Shown here one piece after another: positions 1 to 5,371 of a stretch of 8,441 nucleotides of DNA. A program made the position numbers and the translations under genes. The notes below the pieces were generated by a model, which ran no database searches, was not told the origin of the DNA, and worked only from the letters and a program-made list of their open reading frames with translations. The stretch's first letter is position 1. The number at the start of each line of letters is the position of its first letter. The DNA is from JAAYZK01 sp964535025 (GTDB lineage: Bacteria > Planctomycetota > Phycisphaerae > SM23-33 > FEN-1343): NCBI GenBank assembly GCA_964535025.1, contig CAZHRW010000236.1, forward strand, positions 1 through 8,441. Direction: 5' to 3'.

Positions 1-80
1 GGGGCCCCCCTGCGGGCCGCGCCCCCGGTGCGGGGGCGGGGCGCGCCCGGGGGTGCCGCCGCTTCCCCGCCCCCCCCCCT
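1..80. other. Low-complexity G/C homopolymer edge, suspect sequence
   Basis: Nearly every base in this stretch is G or C, with runs of four to ten, including ten consecutive C at 70-79. The gspK frame loses its protein-like character exactly here. The opposite end of the window also finishes in a run of eight C. Homopolymer runs at both termini suggest contig ends with unreliable base calls rather than biological sequence. Confidence 0.6.
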
Positions 81-201
81 GGCGGTCGCGGACGGCCAGG
101 GTGGTGCGCCCGACGGCCGCGGCATGGACGGCCAGGCACAGGGCCGTCACGAGCACCAGCACCCACAGCACGACCACGAGCACCACGCCCCGGGCGGTCA
201 T
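1..201 (-). CDS. gspK: GspK, T2SS minor pseudopilin, N-terminal fragment cut by the window edge
   Basis: The reading frame starts at ATG 201-199, which overlaps the gspJ stop as ATGA, and stays open to base 1 (67 codons). The first residues are MTARG followed by an unbroken hydrophobic stretch, VVLVVVLWVLVLVTALCLAV. This matches the GspK prepilin signature, an Arg-Gly then a hydrophobic helix. The predicted cleavage is after G5. As in known GspK proteins, residue +5 of the mature form is hydrophobic rather than Glu. By family knowledge GspK caps the GspI-GspJ-GspK complex at the pseudopilus tip. Its position directly after gspJ is the usual one. After about residue 41 the translation becomes Gly/Pro/Arg-rich over G/C homopolymers and no longer resembles GspK. 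That part is probably poor assembly at a contig end, so only the first ~40 residues should be trusted. A run of G's upstream of the ATG may serve as a weak ribosome binding site. Confidence 0.8.
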   Translation of the reverse strand, partial: MTARGVVLVVVLWVLVLVTALCLAVHAAAVGRTTLAVRDRQGGGRGSGGTPGRAPPPHRGRGPQGGP

Positions 202-863
202 GGCGCCACCCCCGCCGGCGGCTCGCCGACCGGCACCGTTATGGTGCGCGAGGCGCTGACCGTCTCGCCGGCGGCGGTGCGTATCGCCAGGGTCACCTCG
301 GCCGCACGCCCCGACAGCGCGCCGGCGGCGGTCGGGTCGGTCCAGGTCGCCCCGTCGAACAGCCGCACCTCGAAGCGGGCGACATCACGCGCGATGATCT
401 CCCAGTCGACCGGCTCGACGTCGGCGTCGCCGATCCCGTCGCGGACGCGCTCGCGGCGCCGCACGAGCAGCCGCACGGGCCCCTCGTCGTAGAGGAAATA
501 GTCCACCACCGCCGCCGGGGCCCCGACCCGCAGGCGCAGGACCGTCGTGTCCGTGCCGTCCGACCCCGCGGCCAGCGGCGGCGCCGCCGGGTCGCTCGGG
601 ACGATCGTCCGCTGCACGTCGCGCGCGATCAACCCGAGCGCATCGTGCAGCGCCGCGGCCGCGAGCGTCGTGTCGGTCAGCCGGCGATGGGCGTCGGTGG
701 CGCTGCCGAAGATCGCCGCCGTCTCGATCAGGACCACCGACGCGATGGCCACGGCCAGGAGGACCTCCACCAGCGTGAAGCCGTCGGTGCGGGATGCGTT
801 TCGACTTTCGCAATTCGGATAGCCTCGTGCCCCGGCAGGGCCATCGACGCGGCATCGGGTCAT
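198..863 (-). CDS. gspJ: GspJ, T2SS minor pseudopilin
   Basis: The protein has 221 residues, a normal length for GspJ. The start chosen is ATG 863-861. It overlaps the gspI stop as ATGA and places the prepilin motif correctly; the longer open frame upstream is out-of-frame gspI sequence. The motif is TDG28, then FTLVEVLLAVAIASVVLIETA, so cleavage by a prepilin peptidase is expected after G28 with Glu33 at mature +5. The soluble part carries GspJ-like features: VDYFLYDEGPVRLLVRRRE (about 120-138), comparable to the usual 'Y-L-x-G-x-L-x-R' strand pair, and FEVRLFDGATW (164-174) followed by an AAEVTLAI strand. By family knowledge GspJ sits in the pseudopilus tip with GspI and GspK. The leader of 28 residues is longer than usual and contains two Cys (C4, C18) that would be removed on processing. 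Translation is probably coupled to gspI. Confidence 0.87.
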   Translation of the reverse strand: MTRCRVDGPAGARGYPNCESRNASRTDGFTLVEVLLAVAIASVVLIETAAIFGSATDAHRRLTDTTLAAAALHDALGLIARDVQRTIVPSDPAAPPLAAGSDGTDTTVLRLRVGAPAAVVDYFLYDEGPVRLLVRRRERVRDGIGDADVEPVDWEIIARDVARFEVRLFDGATWTDPTAAGALSGRAAEVTLAIRTAAGETVSASRTITVPVGEPPAGVAP

Positions 864-1279
864 GGCTGCCCCCCCGTCCACGCCCGCCGGGCCAGCGACA
901 CCTCGCCGCCGCCGTGGGCGTCCCGCCAGGTGACGGTGCAGGTGAGCTCGTCGACGCCGTCGCCCTGGGCAACCGTCTCGACCTCCCAGCGGTAGGTCAC
1001 GCCCTCGCGGGTCTCGCCGCCGTCGGGGGTCGCCGCGTCGGCGGCGGCGGCGATGGCCAGACGATCGGCGGCCAGGGCCGTCGCCCCCGCACGCCGCGCC
1101 GTCCGCGCCGAGGCCGACAGGGCCGACCCGATCGACTGCAGCGCGATCGCCAGACCCACCGTCAACACCACCGCGGCGATGAGCACTTCGATGAGGGTAA
1201 ACGCCCCCCGCGGGCGGGCACGTCGCCGGTGGTGACGGCCGTCGAGGCACGCGGGGCGCCTGGCGGCCGCCGCCGTCAT
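860..1279 (-). CDS. gspI: GspI, T2SS minor pseudopilin
   Basis: The protein has 139 residues, usual for GspI. The ATG at 1279-1277 overlaps the gspH stop as ATGA. No Shine-Dalgarno sequence is visible upstream, so translation probably depends on coupling. The N-terminus is a 25- or 26-residue Arg-rich leader followed by AFTLIEVLIAAVVLTVGLAIAL, the type IV pilin-like methylation motif and helix. Glu31 falls at +5 only if cleavage occurs after Ala26 (R-G-A, then F-T-L-I-E). Cleavage after Gly25 would put Glu at +6. The usual residue at -1 is Gly, so this is a non-canonical site. The C-terminal part has a GVTYRWEVETV strand (93-103) followed by a VTW strand, resembling the small alpha/beta domain of GspI. 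By family knowledge GspI nucleates the tip complex with GspJ and GspK. It is identified by motif, size and position between gspH and gspJ. Confidence 0.83.
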   Translation of the reverse strand: MTAAAARRPACLDGRHHRRRARPRGAFTLIEVLIAAVVLTVGLAIALQSIGSALSASARTARRAGATALAADRLAIAAAADAATPDGGETREGVTYRWEVETVAQGDGVDELTCTVTWRDAHGGGEVSLARRAWTGGQP

Positions 1280-1857
1280 GGCTGGAGCGTTCGACACTGC
1301 GCCTCCCAATAGGCCTGCAGGGCCGACGCCGGGGGATCGGCCGTCCGGCCGTCGGCGATCATGCGAATCAGCCCGGACCGCCCGCCAACGGCGACCCGCG
1401 GCGCCGACGTCTCGCCGGCGCCCAGGCGGATGACGACCGGGTCGCTGCGTCCGGCCGCGCCGAACCACACCGCCGCCTCGTCGCCGGGCGCCAGCGGCCG
1501 CCCATCGACAAAGCACGGCACCGCCGCGTCGATCTCCACCGGCACGCCGGGGCGCGCGGGACGGACGGCGGCGCCGGTCGTGTCGCGGCGCCGCAGGACC
1601 GCGACGGTCCGCCGGGCCGAGGCGGTCAGCACCACGCCGTGGTCCTGCCCGGTTCGGCGGGCCTCCTGTCGGGCCGCGCGGCAGGCCAGGGCCAGCTCGG
1701 CCGCCGCGATCCGTGCCGCGTAGGCCGAGCCCGGCCGGCCCGGCAGCGGCACGACGATCGCCGCCGCCAGGGCCACCACCAGCAACACCCCCAGCAGCTC
1801 GACCAGCGTGAAGCCGCCGCGGGACCGCTCAAACGATGATCCGGATACAGCATTCAT
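1276..1857 (-). CDS. gspH: GspH-like T2SS minor pseudopilin
   Basis: The protein has 193 residues from ATG 1857-1855. This is the only in-frame ATG that gives a short leader (MNAVSGSSFERSRGG); the frame is open further upstream but that part overlaps the end of gspG. Prepilin cleavage is predicted after G15, with mature FTLVELLGVLLVVALAAAIVVP and Glu20 at +5. The following region (about 45-70) continues as an Ala/Arg-rich helix. A late FGAAGRSDPVVIRL segment resembles the 'F-x-x-x-G-x-S-x-G-x-I' strand common to GspH/FimT-type pseudopilins. By family knowledge GspH links the tip complex to the GspG shaft. The segment after the hydrophobic helix is divergent, so the call relies partly on order (after gspG, before gspI). 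It ends in ATGA overlap with gspI. Upstream lies an unusual 73-base stretch with a mini-ORF. A weak AGG about 11 bases before the ATG is the only ribosome-site candidate. Confidence 0.78.
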   Translation of the reverse strand: MNAVSGSSFERSRGGFTLVELLGVLLVVALAAAIVVPLPGRPGSAYAARIAAAELALACRAARQEARRTGQDHGVVLTASARRTVAVLRRRDTTGAAVRPARPGVPVEIDAAVPCFVDGRPLAPGDEAAVWFGAAGRSDPVVIRLGAGETSAPRVAVGGRSGLIRMIADGRTADPPASALQAYWEAQCRTLQP

Positions 1858-1865
1858 CCAACCGT

Positions 1866-1934
1866 CTACCTGTCGAGCCGGCGAACCTCCGCGTCCACGA
1901 CGCTGCGGCCGGAGAGCACGTCGGGCGGCGTCAT
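1866..1934 (-). CDS. Possible 22-codon mini-ORF between gspG and gspH
   Basis: ATG 1934-1932 overlaps the gspG TGA as ATGA, the same junction used at E/F, H/I, I/J and J/K. The frame reads MTPPDVLSGRSVVDAEVRRL then DR and stops at TAG 1868-1866, eight bases before the gspH ATG in a different frame. I recognise no function. It may be a coupling cistron that delivers terminating ribosomes to gspH, which itself has only a weak ribosome binding site. It could also be a relic of an older gspH start broken by an indel, or chance. Whether it is translated cannot be told from the sequence. Confidence 0.35.
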   Translation of the reverse strand: MTPPDVLSGRSVVDAEVRRLDR

Positions 1935-2347
1935 TCGGTGATATCAATGTCGTCGTCGGTATCCGGCGTGCCGTCCGGCCCGGCACAGAGCAGATCGTAG
2001 CTGTCGGGGTTCAGCTCGCCGGGACAGCGGTAGATGTAATCGTTCTTCCAGGGGTCGGCCGGCACGCTGCGGCGGTCCAGGAATCGCTTGTACTCCACAT
2101 CCTCCGGCCAACTGGCCGGCTTCTCCACGAGCGCCTCGAGGCCCTCGGCCGTCGTGGGATACCGGGTGGCGTTGATCTCGTAGTTAATGAGCGCGTCGCG
2201 CAGCACGGACAGCTCGGCCTCGGCTTTCTTCGTGCGGACCTTGTTCATCACGCCGTCGGTGTTCTGCGCCACAATCACCGCCAGCATCCCGATAATGACC
2301 ACCACCAGGATGATCTCCATCAGTGTGAATCCCTTGTCTCGGGTCAT
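1931..2347 (-). CDS. gspG: GspG, T2SS major pseudopilin
   Basis: The protein has 138 residues, a standard GspG length. A very short leader (MTRDKG) precedes FTLMEIILVVVIIGMLAVIVAQ. Cleavage is predicted after G6, with Glu11 at mature +5. Family-typical blocks follow in order: KAEAELSVLRDAL (41-53), TRYPTTAEGLEALVEKP (61-77), DPWKNDYIYRCPG (98-110), and a C-terminal Asp-rich loop, SYDLLCAGPDG then DTDDDI (116-134), which matches the calcium-binding loop of GspG. By family knowledge GspG forms the helical pseudopilus shaft that pushes substrates through the secretin. An SD-like GGAG lies 8 bases before the ATG, and gspG is the only T2SS gene here with non-coding or uncertain sequence on both sides, compatible with separate expression. 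C108 and C121 are close in sequence and could form a disulfide, which I do not expect for a typical GspG. Confidence 0.95.
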   Translation of the reverse strand: MTRDKGFTLMEIILVVVIIGMLAVIVAQNTDGVMNKVRTKKAEAELSVLRDALINYEINATRYPTTAEGLEALVEKPASWPEDVEYKRFLDRRSVPADPWKNDYIYRCPGELNPDSYDLLCAGPDGTPDTDDDIDITE

Positions 2348-2417
2348 CCTCTTCGCTCCATTGTGGTTCGTCGCCGCCTGCGGTTTCCACAGCCGTCGGC
2401 TTCCCGGCGTGGACCTC
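2348..2417 (-). promoter_or_regulatory. gspF-gspG gap with a small hairpin and the gspG ribosome binding site
   Basis: This is the only true non-coding gap inside the secretion operon. On the transcribed strand, CTGTGG AAA CCGCAG (2392-2378) can form a 6-bp stem with one G-U pair and an AAA loop. No U-tract follows, so it is not a good intrinsic terminator. Downstream, TGGAG ends 8 bases before the gspG ATG and is a good Shine-Dalgarno candidate. A role in mRNA processing or stability that raises GspG yield is an inference. I saw no convincing internal promoter. Confidence 0.4.
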
Positions 2418-3503
2418 TTATTCCACCAGCGTACTCATCAACAGGACCGGCAGCAGCATGCCCGCCACGATCAGGGCGACCATGGCGCCGACGACGATCA
2501 CGACCGCCGGCTCGACCATCGCCACCAGCACGCCCAGCTTCGTCTCCAGCCGCCGCTGCGACTGGGTCGCCAGGCGGGTCATCACCGCCGGCAGGTTGCC
2601 CGACTGCTCGGCGATGGCGATCAGCTCGACCGTCGCCGGCGGGAACAGCGCCGCGTCGCCCATCCGCCGGCCCATCGGCTCGCCCTGCTCGACGCCGTCG
2701 GCCAGGTCGGCCACGCGGGCCCGCATGGCCCGGTTGCCCATGACCCGCTCGACCAGCCGCAGGCTCGTCAACACCGTCACGCCGCCGCTGAGCAGCAGCC
2801 CCACCGAGCGGAAGAACTCGCCCAGCGCCCACTCCCGCAGGAACGGGCCGACCACGGGCGTCCGCAGCAGCAGCCGGTCGATCCGCCGCCGCAGCGGCTC
2901 GTGGCGGACCACCAGCCGCCCGCCGACGATCCCCACCGCGATCGCCGCCAGGGCCATCGGCCACCCGCCGGCCACGGCGTCGCTGATCGACGTCAGCACC
3001 CGCGTGGGCCACGGCAGCTCGGCGCCGGCGGCGTGGTACATCCGCGTAAACCGTGGTACGACGACCGCCAGCAGAAAGATCACCGACGCGACCGCCATCA
3101 CCGACAGGATCACCGGGTACGTCAAGGCGCCCCGCACGTGGCGGATCAGCTCCAGGCGGCGGCGGCCGAACTCGGCAATGTGGGCCAGCGTCTGCTGGAG
3201 GAACCCCCCGGCCTCCGACGCGCGGACCATGGCGACGTGGACCGGGCTGAACAGCCCGTCGGCGCGGGCCATCGCGTCGGCGAACGAGGCGCCGTTCATC
3301 ACGTCGGCCCCCAGCCGCTCCAGCAGCCGCCGCACCGGCGGGCGCGACGCCTGGCGATGCAGCACCGTCAGCGCACGGCTCAACGGACAGCCGGCTTCGA
3401 GCAGGTCGCTCAACTCGCCCAGGACCGCGGTAAGCTCCTGGCGGCTCAGCCGTCCGATTCGCGCCGGGGCGGGCGCGACCGATCCGACGGCGCGGGGGCT
3501 CAT
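2418..3503 (-). CDS. gspF: GspF, T2SS inner-membrane platform protein, short form
   Basis: The protein has 361 residues, shorter than the usual ~400. The two T2SSF repeats are clear: the first spans about 20-150 (LSDLLEAGCPLSRAL at 31-45, SEAGGFLQQTLAHIAEF at 96-112) and the second about 225-350 (LLLSGGVTVLTSLRLVERV, IAEQSGNLPAVM at 296-308). Three membrane segments are visible, near 128-150, 180-198 and 330-356, as expected for GspF/PilC proteins. By family knowledge GspF connects the GspE ATPase to pseudopilus assembly in the inner membrane. The usual N-terminal ~55-60-residue segment before the first repeat is absent and replaced by a short Ala/Pro/Arg-rich tail. The ATG at 3503-3501 overlaps the gspE stop as ATGA and has GGGGAG 8 bases upstream, so the short start is well supported. 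Confidence 0.93.
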   Translation of the reverse strand: MSPRAVGSVAPAPARIGRLSRQELTAVLGELSDLLEAGCPLSRALTVLHRQASRPPVRRLLERLGADVMNGASFADAMARADGLFSPVHVAMVRASEAGGFLQQTLAHIAEFGRRRLELIRHVRGALTYPVILSVMAVASVIFLLAVVVPRFTRMYHAAGAELPWPTRVLTSISDAVAGGWPMALAAIAVGIVGGRLVVRHEPLRRRIDRLLLRTPVVGPFLREWALGEFFRSVGLLLSGGVTVLTSLRLVERVMGNRAMRARVADLADGVEQGEPMGRRMGDAALFPPATVELIAIAEQSGNLPAVMTRLATQSQRRLETKLGVLVAMVEPAVVIVVGAMVALIVAGMLLPVLLMSTLVE

Positions 3504-5284
3504 GGCCGCCGCTCCCCGACGGACGATGATCCGTCCCTTAAATCACCGGTCACCCGCAGCACCTCGTCCAGCGTGGTGATGCCCTCGACCACCAGCCGCA
3601 TCCCCGCCTGTCGCAGGGGTACCATCCCGCGGCGGACCGCCGCGGCGCGCAGGTCGGCGACCGTCGCTTGCGAGAGGGTCATCTGGCGGATCTCGTCGTC
3701 GGCGATCAGGCATTCGAACACGCCGGTCCGTCCCTGATAACCGGTGTGGCGGCAGTGCTCGCAGCCGACGGCGCGGTAGAGCGTCCGGCCGGCGAGGACC
3801 GGGAAATCCTCGATGACCTTCGCCGTCGGCGGCGGCGCCTCCTGGCGGCACCGCGGGCATAGCTGGCGCACAAGTCTTTGTGCGAGAACGACTTCCAATC
3901 CCGCGGCGATCAGGTACGACGGCGCCCCCATGTTCCGCAGGCGTGCCACCGTCGTCGGCGCATCGTTGGTGTGCACCGAGGCGAACACGAGGTGGCCGGT
4001 CATCGCCGCCGAGAGGGCCATGTTGGCCGTCTCGCTGTCGCGGATCTCGCCGACCATGATCACGTCGGGATCGTGGCGGAGGATGCTCCGCAGCAGCGTC
4101 GAGAAGCTCAGTCCGATCGACTCCTTCACCTGGATCTGCGTGATGCCCTCCAGGCGGTATTCCACTGGGTCTTCTATAGTTATGATCTTCCGCCGCGGGC
4201 GGTTCACGTGTGTCATCGACGAATAGAGCGTGGTGGTCTTCCCGCTGCCGGTCGGGCCGGTGACGAGGATCAGCCCGCCGGTCCGTTCGAGCAGGGCGCG
4301 GTAGGCCTCGAGCATGGCCGGGTCCATCCCGAGGGTGTCGAGGCTGCGGAACTGTACCTGCCGGTCCAGCAGCCGCAGGACGACGCCTTCGCCGTAAATC
4401 GTTGGCAGCACGCTGATTCGGACGTCAACCGGACGGCCGAGGACCGTCAGGCGCATCTGGCCATCCTGGCAGAGCCGCTTCTCGGCGATGTCGAGGTTGC
4501 CCAGGACCTTCACCCGCGAGATGATCGCCGCCTCGAACTGCTTGACCGACGGCGGGACGGGCACCTCCTGGAGCTGTCCGTCCAGGCGGAAGCGCACGCG
4601 GAGTCGGTTCTCGTAAGGTTCGATATGGATGTCACTTGCGCCGTCCTTGATGGCCTGGATCAGCAGCCGGTTGACGAACGCGGTGATCGACCCCTGCCCG
4701 TCGCCGTCCAGCCCGTCGGGCAGGTCGTGCGACTCGACCTCGAGGATCCGCATGGGCGCGACATCCGGCTGGAGTTCCTCGGAAAGGCTGTCAACTGCTT
4801 CAGCCCCAAGACCATACAGCGCCTGGATGAACCGGTCCAGGTTCGACGGCGGGCTGAGCACCGCCCGGACCGGCATGCCCGTCACCGCCGCGACCTCGTC
4901 CAGCCGTCCCAGCGCCTCGGGGCGGGCGACCGCGACGGTCAGGACGTCGTCCGCAACCTCAAGCGGCGCAAGGTGATAGTTGAACGCCATCTGGCTGGGA
5001 ATCCGTCGCGTCAGGTCCGTCGAGCGGGCGCGGCCGGCCAGGTCGTCGAAGGGCACGCCCATGTACGACGCCAGCAGCCGCCACAACCCGCCCTCGACGG
5101 CCGGGACCCGCTCGAGCAGTAAGTCGTGTACAGGACGGGCGTAAGCGCGGCTTTCGTGGCAGGCCCACGTGAGCACATCCTCGGCGACGATCTTCGCCTC
5201 GCGCACCATCGCGACGAAATCGGCGAGGGGGTCCGCCGCCGCCGCGGGGGCCGGTTCGTTCTGGCTGTGCGGTCCGCGTGTCAC
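3500..5284 (-). CDS. gspE: GspE, T2SS assembly ATPase
   Basis: The protein has 594 residues and is the cytoplasmic hexameric ATPase that powers pseudopilus assembly. In order it has an N-terminal N1E/MshEN-type domain (about 60-160, including LASYMGVPF and PLEVADDVLTVAVARP), then the conserved NRLLIQAIKDGASDIHIEP block (205-223) with RFRLDG (231-236), Walker A GPTGSGKTT (343-351), Asp box IITIEDPVEY (367-376), Walker B with DPDVIMVGEIRD (405-416), and His box GHLVFASVHTND (430-441). A zinc-type tetracysteine follows at C476, C479, C508 and C511, typical of GspE rather than PilT. All key residues are present. The start is GTG 5284-5282, preceded by a strong GGAG about 6 bases upstream. It is the first gene of the secretion operon, follows a good promoter, and overlaps gspF as ATGA. 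A PilB-type pilus ATPase is the main alternative, but the gspF-to-K context argues for GspE. Confidence 0.96.
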   Translation of the reverse strand: MTRGPHSQNEPAPAAAADPLADFVAMVREAKIVAEDVLTWACHESRAYARPVHDLLLERVPAVEGGLWRLLASYMGVPFDDLAGRARSTDLTRRIPSQMAFNYHLAPLEVADDVLTVAVARPEALGRLDEVAAVTGMPVRAVLSPPSNLDRFIQALYGLGAEAVDSLSEELQPDVAPMRILEVESHDLPDGLDGDGQGSITAFVNRLLIQAIKDGASDIHIEPYENRLRVRFRLDGQLQEVPVPPSVKQFEAAIISRVKVLGNLDIAEKRLCQDGQMRLTVLGRPVDVRISVLPTIYGEGVVLRLLDRQVQFRSLDTLGMDPAMLEAYRALLERTGGLILVTGPTGSGKTTTLYSSMTHVNRPRRKIITIEDPVEYRLEGITQIQVKESIGLSFSTLLRSILRHDPDVIMVGEIRDSETANMALSAAMTGHLVFASVHTNDAPTTVARLRNMGAPSYLIAAGLEVVLAQRLVRQLCPRCRQEAPPPTAKVIEDFPVLAGRTLYRAVGCEHCRHTGYQGRTGVFECLIADDEIRQMTLSQATVADLRAAAVRRGMVPLRQAGMRLVVEGITTLDEVLRVTGDLRDGSSSVGERRP

Positions 5285-5322
5285 GATCCTCTCCGCCTCC
5301 GCCCTGACCGGGCGGTCGGGTC

Positions 5323-5352
5323 ATTGTACCATGCCGGCGTCGGGCGAACCAA
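5323..5352 (-). promoter_or_regulatory. Sigma-70-like promoter for the gspE operon
   Basis: On the minus strand, TTGGTT (5352-5347) and TACAAT (5328-5323) are separated by 18 bases. They lie 38 bases before the gspE GTG, in the 87-base gap after the lactonase gene. The spacing and hexamers fit a housekeeping promoter, and the AT-rich -10 stands out against the surrounding GC-rich DNA. It would drive gspE through gspK. Confidence 0.6.
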
Positions 5353-5369
5353 CCCTTGAGCGGGCGAAC
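5341..5369. repeat. 9-base direct repeat overlapping the gspE -35 region
   Basis: CGGGCGAAC occurs at 5341-5349 and again at 5361-5369, a 20-base centre-to-centre spacing (about two helical turns). The first copy overlaps the proposed -35 box and the second lies just upstream of it. This is a plausible operator layout for a tandemly bound regulator, but a 9-mer repeat in GC-rich DNA can arise by chance. Confidence 0.35.
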
Positions 5370-5371
5370 TG

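Noticed and set aside
864..1250. N-terminal extension of GspJ
   Set aside because: The extension is Arg/Gly-rich, overlaps gspI in another frame, and would bury the prepilin motif. The ATGA start fits all the other junctions.
2187..3737. Long plus-strand open frame of 516 codons
   Set aside because: It is antisense to gspF and its neighbours. The translation is rich in His, Gln, Arg and Asp with no domain, a typical shadow of GC-rich coding DNA.
3878..5122. Long plus-strand open frame of 414 codons
   Set aside because: It is fully antisense to gspE, which has every ATPase motif intact. The shadow protein has low-complexity Arg/His/Gln content.
5353..5371. Terminator between the lactonase gene and gspE
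   Set aside because: I found no stem-loop with a following U-tract. The repeated CGGGCGAAC is direct, not inverted, so read-through from the sugar module into gspE cannot be excluded.
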